The notes beneath the pieces were generated by a model. That model did not search any database. It saw only the letters and a program-made list of their open reading frames with translations, and was not told the origin of the DNA. A stretch of 48,116 nt of DNA from Tritrichomonas foetus (lineage: Eukaryota; Parabasalia; Tritrichomonadida; Tritrichomonadidae): contig MLAK01000549.1 of assembly GCA_001839685.1 (NCBI GenBank), positions 191,353 through 239,468 of the forward strand. The letters are read 5' to 3'. How positions within the stretch are numbered: position 1 is the stretch's first letter; each line of letters opens with the position of its first letter. This document shows, in pieces, positions 9,020-19,159 of this stretch. Both the position numbers and the translations under genes were made by a program.

Positions 9020-10600
9020 TGTTTCGTGATCGATTTTGACTTAGCTCGTTTGAATATTGACCTACGAGACATATTTTAGAAGTATTCAAATAAACCAATT
9101 TTATTGAAAACTTCTGTGAATTTGTATTCATAAATTGAGTTCTTAAGGAAATTCTTCACTCAATTTCTAATGGGAAATTCAATTGATTCGTGAATAGATG
9201 TGATTGAAATTCCTCGAAATAAAAAGTGATTGTTTCCCAAAGATTTCTGATTTATTGAGCCTTTCTCGTTATAGTGTGAGACAAACACGATAATGTAAAT
9301 GCACTTTCATCGTATTAGATTTAAACTAAGGAAAAAATATTTTATTTTTATAACTCCAATATTAGTTAGAACAGGTAATTTGATAGACACACAAGTGAAT
9401 GAATCATTCAAATAAAAACGTATGCCACACAAGATGAGAAAATGCAAACAGCAAGAGCCAAAACCAAACCTTAAATAAGCAATTTTTTAGATCACATATC
9501 ATTTTTGATTTGGCCAAATTTGCTGAGAAAAAGTTAATCATTACTTTTTTCATATCAAGATAATACCATTTAACTTGGCTAGTGTTAAATGGGGATCAAA
9601 TAATATGAATAAAATCCACATCAAGATAAAATAAAGAATAAAGTGATCAAATTATCACAAAATTGATTTGGTAAAATAACAGAAAACAGTTCACACAAAC
9701 ATATGAATACTTTGCATATGAATTAAAAACAGATAATTATAGCACTAAAAAAACGAATAAGATAATTATCATTTTTATTCTTGCTAAAAAAGTAATATAA
9801 TTGTAATTTACCAAAAAGATTGGCCAATAATTCCATTAATTTGTGGAATAACGCGAAAGCAAATGAGATTATCAAATTAAAGTTGAAACTTCAATATCTT
9901 TCACCAAGTGGGCACAATATAAACGTGAAAGTCATAAACGTAATAAAAATAACTAATGATCATGGTTAGACAATGTTAAGATTGGTTGACAGCTTTTTGA
10001 AATAAGATATTTATTTTTCAAATCTTTCAAAATCTTTATTGAAATAATTGATAACTTATTGAATTAGATTGATATATAATTTTACTACTAATAGCAAAAA
10101 TAAAAATAATAAAATATTTAATATCCTAAATGATATAAATAAATCACTTTCCTCCTTCTATTTACATCTTATATATTACCAAGAAAGTCCAGATTTTGAA
10201 ATAAACCCAAATTTATATTCACAATATTCTATTGATTATTTAATCTTCTATACAATTATTTTGTAAAATGTCATAGAAAGAATTTTGGGTGATAAATAAA
10301 AATATTCTTACAATATTTCTGTTCCCGGTTTTTTTGATAAATGTAAAATATAATTGACCAAATGAATTGAATAATTTTCAATCAAAAGATTATTTCAAAT
10401 CAAATAATCTTACTGTCATGTTTTGATAAAATCTACATATTTGCAAACGATTGCTCACATGGAGTTGATAACGCCTTTTTTATTTTCCATTGCAGATATT
10501 CTTTTGAATATCTCGATATAATGATTCTAAACTTTATTCAAAAAATTGAGATTTTTTTTCACAAATTCTCTGATTTTTATTGGTAATTTTTATTCACGCT
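9020..10600. other. Long divergent intergenic region
   Basis: About 1.6 kb between the SAC-like and PP2C genes. It is AT-rich. I find only a 9-bp-stem hairpin at 9566-9592, an ACGATA box near 9287, and a 65-codon frame near 10069 that begins at TTG and looks like chance. No RNA gene is apparent. Confidence 0.45.
9566..9592. repeat. Inverted repeat, 9-bp arms
   Basis: CCATTTAAC and GTTAAATGG are separated by 9 nt. The stem is perfect but short, and could be chance in AT-rich DNA. Confidence 0.4.
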
Positions 10601-10606
10601 TCATTT
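10601..10606 (+). promoter_or_regulatory. Initiator (Inr), TCATTT
   Basis: A perfect trichomonad Inr with its A at 10603, giving an 11-nt 5' UTR before the PP2C ATG at 10614. Confidence 0.7.
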
Positions 10607-10613
10607 ATACCAA

Positions 10614-11522
10614 ATGAGAAGCACATACATGTCAAGCTCGTTCCAAGCCACTCCTCGACGGACTTATTCCCAAAAGATTCAAGAGATGCCTCGTTTCTCA
10701 GCCTCCATCACGAAATTTTCCTCTGAGCCGACGTTGGAACCTCTCACGATGTTACCCCCATCTACGTATTTTATCTGCTCAGGGCAATCAAAATGGGCCA
10801 CCGGCCACTCAGATTCAATTGGTTGCCGTCCGACCATGGAAGACTATTGCGTTAGTTGGAGCAATTTTGCCGGACCAAAAACGCATTACTTTGCACTTTT
10901 TGACGGACATGGCGGCAAGCAAATTTCACAGTATTGCGCAAATAGGACGCATCATTTGATAGCGGAATATTATAAAGACGGTAGATCCTTCACGACAGCC
11001 ACCGCAAAGGCATTCAGTGATATCCACAACTCAATTATGGACAAGTATCCATCAGCTGGAAGCACAGCGGCTATTGCAATAATTGATGGAGATATGCTTC
11101 ATACCGCCAACGTTGGAGACTCCAGAATTGTCCTCATTGAAAGAGGGCAAGCCAGGAGGTTAACGTTCGATCACAGGGCAAATTGTCCAACCGAACGAAT
11201 AAAAGTTATCAAACGTGGCGGAAGCATAAAAAATAACAGGGTTAACGGAGTTTTAATGTTAAGTCGTTCTATTGGTGATAAACATGTTGCAGATTATATC
11301 TCAACCGAACCATACACGACATCAACTTTCGTATCAAATAACACGAAAATGATCATCGCATGTGATGGCGTCTGGGACGTGATGGATGACCAAACAGCCG
11401 CCAACATTTACTTGTGCTCAACTTCGCCCCAGGATGCAGCAAGGAAAATTAAAGATGAGGCTTTGAAAAGGGGCACTAAAGACAATGTGAGCGTAATGTG
11501 CATTGATTTGAAGTTGAACTGA
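10614..11522 (+). CDS. PP2C-type protein serine/threonine phosphatase
   Basis: 302 aa, a compact single-domain PP2C. The ordered motifs are present: GCRPTMEDY (about residues 73-81), FALFDGHGG, the AGSTAAIAII strand, ANVGDSRIVL, LTFDHRA, LMLSRSIGD, ACDGVWDVMDD and KDNVSVMCI. The metal-binding aspartates of DGHGG, DGVWD and the final DN are retained, so it should be an active Mg/Mn-dependent phosphatase. A ~60-residue Ser/Arg-rich leader precedes the domain. No transmembrane segment is visible, so it is probably cytosolic or nuclear. A perfect TCATTT Inr 11 nt upstream fixes the start. It lies 1.3 kb upstream of the AGC kinase on the same strand. Substrates are unknown. Confidence 0.95.
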   Translation: MRSTYMSSSFQATPRRTYSQKIQEMPRFSASITKFSSEPTLEPLTMLPPSTYFICSGQSKWATGHSDSIGCRPTMEDYCVSWSNFAGPKTHYFALFDGHGGKQISQYCANRTHHLIAEYYKDGRSFTTATAKAFSDIHNSIMDKYPSAGSTAAIAIIDGDMLHTANVGDSRIVLIERGQARRLTFDHRANCPTERIKVIKRGGSIKNNRVNGVLMLSRSIGDKHVADYISTEPYTTSTFVSNNTKMIIACDGVWDVMDDQTAANIYLCSTSPQDAARKIKDEALKRGTKDNVSVMCIDLKLN

Positions 11523-12835
11523 ATCACATTAATCATTGATTTTCCAAAATAACAAAACCAATTCATATCTTGTGATTTTATAAAATTCCATGTAAATATT
11601 TTACATTTTTTTTATTTTTGAGAATAAAGGAATACTATTCAGATGTGAAGTACTTTTTTTTTTTTAAAAAAAATTTATTCGAAAGCTGATTTTCCAAAAT
11701 CATATTTTCATCCATTGACGATTTTTTTTTTTTTTTTTTTTTTGTTAAATAATCGGAATTCATTTCCTAAATAGAGGGAAGACAATACATCCAATGTATT
11801 ACATCAACTTTCTTTATCAAGTTCACATAATAAACCGCGATTTTGGCGTGTGATTGTCTTCTTTCATGGAAGGATCACAGGAAAGAAAGTTAAAAAACAT
11901 TTCATTTCAGAATAGAAATGATCATTATGCATCATTTAAGGTATTAAACATATTCAATACTTACAATTAAATCATTTCGGCCAAATTAGGAAGCAATTTT
12001 GTTCTAAATAAAGTTTTGAACTTTTGGTATTGAATAAGCTTATTAAATTTTAAAATTCAATTGAAGAAGATAAAATTCAATTAAAGAAGATAAAATTCAA
12101 TTGAATTAGAAATGCTAGATTGTCAATGGAATCTTTGTGATGTCATTTCAACCCAATGTCATGCAATAAATAATTATGTATGAAATGATGGGCTTGGTTT
12201 CTTTTCAATGGATTCTATATGCCGAATAGTTATTTTGGGTATTTCTTGCATGTGAATGAACATTCCAATTTTCATCAATATAATTTAAAAATCATCGGAA
12301 TATTTATGCGATTCTTCATCCTATTGGCTAATGAATAAAACTCCGAATGGTCGATATGTGTTCCAAAGAAAGAATTTTCGAGATGATTTCCCAATTTTAT
12401 CATTAAAATAGAATTTCATTTCTCATTCAATTGATTGCAAAATATATTGTAATTGATACGATTATATTTCAAAAAGTCTTCGGGAATAATCACAAAAAGT
12501 ATACCATTATCATTTATTTCTCGTTCTTGCAATAGAAAAAGTTTGATGTCAATTATTTTTTCCATTGAAAATGAATAATGAGTTAAATAATACATAACAA
12601 ATCTATTCACCTACTTTCATTGAATAATTCACCATATATTTCAATTTTCGGGTAAAATTTGACTTGTTTTCAATCTTCTTGTAAAAAACCTGATATATTT
12701 TCAATGCCACAATAATAAATCCTTTACAAATTTGTTATAATTTACTCGTTTTATTGAGTTTCATTCAATCTTTGTATGATAAACAATTAATATTTTCATC
12801 TATCTATTCAAAAATTAAAACTGACTTCTTGAACA
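11523..12835. other. Intergenic region between PP2C and AGC kinase
   Basis: 1.3 kb, AT-rich. It holds a T22 run (11722-11743), a three-copy 20-bp tandem repeat at 12051-12107 and a 64-codon minus-strand frame near 12416-12610 with no recognisable domain. No RNA gene is seen. Confidence 0.5.
12051..12107. repeat. 20-bp tandem repeat, about 2.8 copies
   Basis: The unit is TAAAATTCAATTGAAGAAGA. The copies start at 12051, 12071 and 12091, with one A/G difference in the second and a truncated third. Confidence 0.75.
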
Positions 12836-15800
12836 ATGAGCGAACGAATCCCTTCGCTTCCAATTTATCAGCCGAACCGTCAGTTATCAAGCCTTAAAAA
12901 ACACACCGATTTGTCAGACGTCATTTCATCAAAGCCGACAGATTATCTCCATTTTTATTTTACACTAAAAAGTCAACAAACTGTTCTTCTTGGTATTTTA
13001 AAGAGCATCGATGAACACGCAACTCTTTTTGAGGGTAAAGCCCTTTGCAAGAATAACAGCATCAAAAACATCAGCATTAAAAATTTAGATATCAATGACG
13101 TAAAAAATTCTCATCAAAACAATGGAAATAGTGACAACATAAATAATACAAATGATTTAAATTCAACTCACAGCCCTAAAAAACACCCCACAACTATTTC
13201 GCTTCCAAGTATGAAAAAAGAAAATGAATTTTCTATCAATCAAATTAAAGATTATCTGAATTCATTTATTAATTGCTCATATGGAGAACTTTACATTATC
13301 TCAGCAGCAACTATTAATCTCCTCCAGCCGATAATTCGGAATCCAAATTATTCTCCACAGGTTCAAAAATTTGCTCTTCACTTTTTGAATTCAGTTTTGG
13401 CAATTACAAGGATGCTTCAATCAATTCAAAATGAATATCAAAAGCCACCACAATCACAGCATAATTCACTTCTCCTTCATGACATAAATTTGAATGATTC
13501 AAATGATGCCATCAATAACATAAATATGGACGGTTTAAGTGATAATTCAGATAATAATAATAATTTGTATAGCGATAATTCTTGCCAGAATTCAGATAAA
13601 AATAATCAAAAATATAATGATGTTATAGTTTGTCGTATTTGCGATGAGAATGTTCCTCTTGAGCTTTTTGAAGAACATACAAAAAGCTGTATTGAAGCAT
13701 ATAAAACTGAAGAAAAGATTCAAAACATTCAAAAAGAAATGAATGCCGCCCAAAACATTATTTGTGAAAATTTTTTAAGAGAAGGCTGGCCAGGTGAACA
13801 AAATAAAGCATTAGAATCAATATTACCAATGCTTCGAGTTTCCCTCCTTCTTGAAAGAGCCCATCAGATCGATCCTAAAAATACGGATTCTATTGATGAA
13901 TTGGAATATATTGTTACCGCCTTAACTCATTTAAATATGAAGTTAATTAGCGAAAAATCTTCATCAGAAATAGTTTCAAAAGTAAAGGATATTGTTCAAC
14001 AAAAATTGAAGACAACAACAATCATTAGACATACTTCAGAAGTTCTCCAAAACACAAGAGTGTCTGGAAATGCAGGCACTGAAAAAATTGCACAGATTCA
14101 AATATCTGACTTCGATTTTATTAAAAGAATATCAGCGGGTGCATTTGCTAGAGTGTTTCTAGCAAAGAAAAAAGTGTCAAATGATATTTATGCAATTAAA
14201 GTTTTGCCAAAAGATGATGTGGTTCAGAAAAATCAAGTGAAAAGAGTAGTTCTTGAAAAAGACATTTTACTTTCTTTCAACAATCCTTATATCATTAATT
14301 TCTGTATGTTTCAATGAGATATTTTCCATTCTTCACAATCATTCTTCTTTCATTCTTTCTCAGTGTTCTTTTTTAAGTTATGCATTCATTTAATCAAAAT
14401 CTCAAATTAATAATAGAATTACAAATTTTATTTGATGATTTTAGCCTAATATTCGAATAATATATATTTGTGTGTAAATTTTTTTGAGAAAGAAATGATT
14501 GAATAATGACAATTCACTACAAGAGAGAAAGAAAGAAAGAAAGAATTGATTGGAAGAAGGATGCAAAATATCTGATTTTATTTATTTCTCTAACTCACAG
14601 ATTATTCTATTTCTGGAAATAAAAATCTTTACCTTGTGATGGAATACTTGCCTGGTGGTGACCTTTATTCCCTTCTTCAAAATCTCGGAACCCTTGATGA
14701 AGAAGTTGCGCGTGTCTACACCTTCCAAATTGCCATTGCTCTTTCATATTTACACTCACATGGGATCATTCATCGTGATATCAAACCTGACAATATTCTT
14801 GTTGATGCTGAAGGATTTTTGAAATTGACAGATTTTGGACTTTCCTACATTGGAATGGTTGATAGGAAGAAAGCCAAGGATGATAAAGTTGTAGAATCAA
14901 GTTCGATGGTTGGCACTCCTGATTACATTGCACCAGAAATCGTTGAAAGTAAAGCTCATTCATTTACAGTTGATTGGTGGTCACTTGGTGTCATGCTTTA
15001 CGAATTTCTTTATGGTGAACCCCCTTTCCATGCAGATTCCGAAAAACAGATATATGACAACATTGTCAATTGCAACTACAGTTTCCCAACAAGACCTGAC
15101 ACAGTCAACCAATCAAGCTCCTCCGCATCAAATGCTACTGGTGACATAAATAGTGAAGATGAAGAAGAGGATGACGGATTTATTGAAATTTCAGAAGAAG
15201 CAAAAGATTTAATCAGAGGTTTATTAACACTTGATCCTGAAAAGCGACTTGGTGCCAAATCAAGTGATGAAATTTTACATCATCCTTGGTTTAAAGGTTT
15301 AGATCCACAAAATCTTAAATCTCCATTTGTTCCTGAACTTGCATCTGATCAAGATACAACATATTTCACAACAAGGTATGAATTTAATCGAGAAGATGAT
15401 TCAGACATCATTGCTGATATCCAAGATTCAAAGATCGAACAGAAACCACTAAATAAACGTTCAAGATCAGTTACAGCATCAGCACTTTTGTTAACACCAT
15501 TTTTACTTGTTCTTGATCAATCTTCCAGTTTTTCATCACCGAGAAATTCACTTGACTATCCTGGGAATTTGAAATTTCCATCTTCAAGCTTTTCATCACC
15601 AAAGAATTCTCCAGACATTAGTGTTGATTCTGAAAGTGATGATATTTCAGCATTCCCATCAATTTCTCAACAGCATCTCGAAAATGCTTTTCCTTCGATT
15701 TCCATCACACAGCTGCAAAATAAGAATTTCCAGGTTTTACGAAGAATGTCGAAGACAAGAACATCTCTTGATAATATAAATCCATCAAGAAGCTTTGCAG

Positions 15801-15913
15801 TTCTTTCAAGAGATTCACTGATGCCTGTTCCAAAGAAACGGACTCGCAAATCATCATGCTTCCTTCCTTCAGATGATATGATATTACCGGCCAAAAAGTT
15901 AAATGTTGTTTAA
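12836..15913 (+). CDS. IRE/Rim15/MAST-type AGC protein kinase (two exons)
   Basis: Joining 12836-14303 and 14601-15913 gives one frame of about 926 aa, with the split codon becoming Tyr490. The kinase domain starts near residue 425 (glycine loop ISAGAFARVFLAK, VAIK-like AIKVLPK) and runs across the splice junction into KNLYLVMEYLPGGDL. HRDIKPDN is at 547-554 and DFG at 567-569, followed by GTPDYIAPE and DWWSLG. All catalytic residues are present. A CX2C-X11-H-X3-C finger at residues 266-285 matches the motif upstream of the kinase in plant IRE kinases. Two Asn-rich linkers flank it. The AGC tail carries Ser/Pro repeats (FSSPRNS, FSSPKNS). Relatives regulate growth, nutrient or mitotic exit signalling; the role here is unknown. 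Confidence 0.93.
14304..14600 (+). other. Spliceosomal intron, 297 nt
   Basis: The 5' site is GTATGT and the 3' end is CTAACTCACAG, with the branch-like CTAAC fused to the acceptor as in T. vaginalis introns. Exon 1 alone would stop after four non-kinase residues. Removing the intron restores the conserved subdomain IV-V kinase sequence. A (GAAA)n microsatellite lies at about 14525-14543 within it. Confidence 0.93.
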
Positions 15914-16733
15914 TCATTAAATATTATGGAATTCACCTTTCATTCTATTATTTATTCTTATCATTTCATTATTTCCTTCAACACTTTATGGTCGTGATTT
16001 TCTTATTTCTGTAGCACAAACTGGCTGAAATCCAATTGCCTATGAGATTATGAGATCTCATAATGAGAAGCAAAACATGAAGTGAAGGTCAAATAAAGGT
16101 CAAAAGTAGAAAAATACTAAATGTGAACTTTTCTGGTTCTATGGGTCACTCCTCCAATGGCTAAATGAGTCGAACAGGTCCATTATATCACATCGCATTT
16201 ACCCATTTTTCTGTCAAAGGGCATATCTCATAGGGAAATAGGTATTTTGTTTGTAAATCTAGATTTATTTTCTATGATTAATAACAATAAGGAGTTGTAT
16301 TTTCTTTTTGATTCATATTTTTATCAAGATTATTTTGTGACAAAAAAAAAAAAGATTGAGAAATGAAAGTCTTCAATATGATTTCGAAATCATGATCTAA
16401 TAGAAATGATGATATGACAGCTTAATTTAAATGTCATTAATGCATGGTTGTCCCAAATACCGTGCATCATAGTTTTTATGATAACACATCACATAAATTT
16501 AAAAGTTTTGTTAATTAGTTTTCAAAAAGTTGTGTAAGTTAAAGAAACCTTTTGAATTCCGAAGAATTTCAATTCAACTTTCATAATAATTTTGACAAAG
16601 ATATGGCGAATAGATTCTCCTTGAAAGTAAAAAGTGCTTATATTCATCGTCCGAAGGTAAAATTAGTCTGGAGTTATGGTCAATTTTCTTTCTCAAATCT
16701 CATTGGTTTCTTTCTCCAAAGTTTCTGACAAAT
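15914..16733. other. Intergenic region with an 18-bp perfect palindrome
   Basis: 820 bp of AT-rich DNA between the kinase and Rab genes. The one notable element is the palindrome at 16047-16064. I see no reading frame or RNA gene. Confidence 0.5.
16047..16064. repeat. Perfect 18-bp palindrome
   Basis: ATTATGAGATCTCATAAT is its own reverse complement with no spacer. It could bind a dimeric factor, or be chance. Confidence 0.6.
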
Positions 16734-17312
16734 ATGCATTCATTAAAAGTCGTTTTAGTCGGTGATACAAAAGTTGGAAAGTCATGCATCCTCAGCCGCT
16801 TCGTTCAAGGGACATTCGACCGTAATATGCCGGCCACGATTGGTGCGGCCTTCCTTACAAAGGTTATAACCACTCCAAACGGTAACGTTCGCCTTCAACT
16901 ATGGGATACAGCTGGTCAAGAAAAGTTTCGCTCGCTTGCCCCAATGTATTACAGATCTGCAGCCGTCGCAGTTCTGGTCTACGACATCACACAGAAACAA
17001 AGCCTGGATGGTCTCGAAGACTGGGCGGCCGAAATCGCCGACAAGGCTCCCCATAATATCAAGCTTGTTGTTATCGGCAATAAAACCGACCTCGAAGAAG
17101 ACCGACAGGTGACTCAGCAACAAGGCAAAGAACTCGCAAACAACTTAAACGCAGTCATTCACGGAGAAACATCAGCGAAAACTGGTGCTGGAATCAACGA
17201 AATATTCGCCCAGATCGCCGAACTTGACATCACTCAGGACGACATTGTTGTAAATCCAGCATCGAATCGGCCACAACCAAAGTCAAATAATGACGAAGGC
17301 TGCAAATGCTGA
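16734..17312 (+). CDS. Rab-family small GTPase
   Basis: 192 aa, full length. G1 is GDTKVGKS (residues 10-17), the switch-I threonine is in MPATIGAAF, G3 is WDTAGQEKF (57-65), G4 is NKTD (116-119) and G5 is ETSAK (145-149). The C-terminus is CKC, a double-cysteine geranylgeranylation signal. The switch and inter-switch sequences are closest in style to the Rab5/Rab21/Rab22 endocytic group, but subfamily is not certain. Rabs recruit effectors to vesicle membranes when GTP-bound. Gln62 needed for hydrolysis is present, so it should cycle normally. Codon use is relatively rich in C-ending codons, suggesting good expression. Confidence 0.95.
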   Translation: MHSLKVVLVGDTKVGKSCILSRFVQGTFDRNMPATIGAAFLTKVITTPNGNVRLQLWDTAGQEKFRSLAPMYYRSAAVAVLVYDITQKQSLDGLEDWAAEIADKAPHNIKLVVIGNKTDLEEDRQVTQQQGKELANNLNAVIHGETSAKTGAGINEIFAQIAELDITQDDIVVNPASNRPQPKSNNDEGCKC

Positions 17313-17599
17313 GAGGTCTCTTCATTATTTTATTTTAATTTTTTTTAAATATATAATCTAATAATTTAAGAGACTCTTCCTTTTAAAAAAGAAACAATTA
17401 CGAAACAGTAAATTAATAGATCTTTTAGTTTTTTATAATAAATTATTTTTTTTTATCAAATTTTTATTGTTTTTCGTCGGTAATATTTCAGTTTTTGAAT
17501 TGGTACCGATGTCGATGATATTTAACGTTCAGTATTATAATATTATGAGTTCACTTCCTATATTCTGTGCAGGGCTTTTTCCGATGAAAAACAAACTCA
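17313..17599. other. AT-rich intergenic spacer
   Basis: Downstream of the Rab gene; long A and T runs only. Confidence 0.4.
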
Positions 17600-18040
17600 A
17601 TGAACACTTTTCGGCAATTTGACTTTTTATTTGACCTTAGATGTTCATATAATAGTCCTGTAACTGTTCTGAATGAAAGGAAATATTTCCTTGGTTTATT
17701 ACAGAATTATTTTTGTCCATACCACAATTTCAGCAAGATAAATCATGCTTGGAACAGAATTTTCATATTTGATGATATCAAAAATCATTCATTTGGTGAA
17801 ATTAAGCAGCAATTACCAATTAACCGAATATTATCAGTTCATCCCTAGTGCTGATGAATGCAAGCCTATCATGTTAGTTATGGATGGCCATCAACAGCCG
17901 GAAAAAAAAAATTTATCTCGAAAGCGAGAGCTTGAAGGGCCAATTCCCCAAAACATAGCTAGGGAAGTATTCACTCATGAGATTATCAAAAATAAATACA
18001 TAAAAAATTATTCTAACAAAAAACATTTATTCATGGATGC
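17600..18040 (+). pseudogene. Unidentified gene remnant (frame-disrupted)
   Basis: Two overlapping frames read like real protein: 17600-17848, and a second carrying IMLVMDGHQQP and an Arg/Lys-rich helix up to about 18040. Each looks protein-like in only part of its length, and together they would make one segment with a frameshift near 17848. The VMDGH string recalls the second catalytic Asp of DDE transposases, but I cannot find the other catalytic residues. It runs into the 3' end of the IBP39-like gene. The GCTTTTTCCGATG at 17576-17589 resembles the CCTTTTCC start element of L19e. I cannot assign a function. Confidence 0.3.
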
Positions 18041-19005
18041 TAAAAGTCAAGGAAGAGTGGTGAGTCGAGAATTGGCGACCAGTCCTTCTGTGAGAAGTAT
18101 ACAGATTGTGATCTTGACATTGTTCTTTGCATTGTTGGTGCCCATTCATCATCAGATTCTTTAAAAGAATCATCTATCATTCTTCCAAAAGAAAATTCAC
18201 CATAAATTCCACCATAACCGCTTCCGTACATAGTGAATCCACGATGTTGATCTTCGAGAACTGAAAGATAATCGACTGAGTAGGATGGAGTCATTTCCGG
18301 TATTTTCTCCTGTGGTTTGAGGTCGTTAAAAAGCGATAAATCGAAATCATAAATTTTCTTTTTGATCGGTGGAGTATTCGCTGTATTTTTCGGAATGGAT
18401 TGCGTTTGAACCTTTCCAACGGCTGCTGATGTCGATCTGATGGGTTGAGACGATACATTCTGGATTTTTCGTTCTTCGTTCAAATCATCGGCTGTAATAA
18501 CTGGAAGAGGATCTGGCTGGAATTTCGAAACGAAACAGAATAGTGCGTCATCAGCCGCACCTCTGACTGTCCACTGGCGGAGAAGGTTTGGGTCGCTTGA
18601 TAAAGATGGTAATACCGATAAAACGCATGTTTTAGCTTTCGATTTCGTTCGAACAGCCACATATCCGAGTTGCTGGAAGCTTCCATTGATTGAAGATTTG
18701 CAACGGCCGAGAAAACTCTTGAGCTGGCGTGTATTCACACATATGAAAGGTCCTGCGAAAGCCACACCTGCGAGAATACAGCGCTGTTCTCGCCCACTCT
18801 CGCTCTGCTCGAGAAAGCGAAGAATGGTGGTCATTTCGTTTGAGAAGGAGACAAGTCGGCGATCTTTGACGGAGGTTTTCTGGCTTTGATGAAGGCGATT
18901 CCTCAATTTGAGAAATTCTGTTTTGTCTGATTGAGAAAGTTGGTTCCAATACGCGGCAGGAAGGGTATTCTCGGGGGGAAGGAGCGTCAAAATTGAAGCA
19001 TCCAT
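18040..19005 (-). CDS. IBP39-like initiator-binding transcription factor
   Basis: 321 aa from the ATG at 19005; a TTG one codon earlier is not the start. Residues ~15-150 match the parabasalid initiator-binding domain: YWNQLSQSDKTEFLKLR, RCILAGVAFAGPFICVNT and the hallmark RCKSSINGSFQQLGYV. IBP39 of T. vaginalis binds the TCA-type Inr through this winged-helix domain and contacts RNA polymerase II through its C-terminal part. The C-terminus here is a Pro/Ser linker followed by an aromatic, acidic tail that includes a YGSGYGGIYGEF segment, as might contact polymerase. It shares a 154-bp divergent promoter with the LRR gene. A CCTTTTT element abuts its ATG instead of an Inr. Family call firm; orthologue or paralogue undetermined. 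Confidence 0.88.
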   Translation of the reverse strand: MDASILTLLPPENTLPAAYWNQLSQSDKTEFLKLRNRLHQSQKTSVKDRRLVSFSNEMTTILRFLEQSESGREQRCILAGVAFAGPFICVNTRQLKSFLGRCKSSINGSFQQLGYVAVRTKSKAKTCVLSVLPSLSSDPNLLRQWTVRGAADDALFCFVSKFQPDPLPVITADDLNEERKIQNVSSQPIRSTSAAVGKVQTQSIPKNTANTPPIKKKIYDFDLSLFNDLKPQEKIPEMTPSYSVDYLSVLEDQHRGFTMYGSGYGGIYGEFSFGRMIDDSFKESDDEWAPTMQRTMSRSQSVYFSQKDWSPILDSPLFLDF

Positions 19006-19006
19006 C

Positions 19007-19013
19007 AAAAAGG
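19007..19013 (-). promoter_or_regulatory. CCTTTTT start-site element (M5-like)
   Basis: On the minus strand CCTTTTT lies immediately upstream of the ATG at 19005, the same arrangement as CCTTTTCC at L19e. No TCA-type Inr is nearby. Confidence 0.3.
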
Positions 19014-19159
19014 TCGATTATAAACTTTTTGTATAACATTTGAGCTTTTTCAAAAATCGCGTCGACAAAATTCACAGTCGGTCAAAAAGTTGACAATATT
19101 TTTATTTGTAGTTAACTTAAAATTAATTAACTATATATTTTCAAAAATCATCATCAAAT

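Noticed and set aside
10069..10266. 65-codon plus-strand frame
   Set aside because: It starts at TTG, has no Inr and is made of Asn/Ile/Tyr typical of random AT-rich sequence.
12416..12610. 64-codon minus-strand frame
   Set aside because: It starts at GTG; it looks somewhat protein-like but has no recognisable domain, promoter signal or partner.
14636..15913. A separate kinase gene starting at 14636
   Set aside because: Splicing of 14304-14600 joins it in frame to the upstream exon and completes the kinase domain; the apparent start is an internal GTG.
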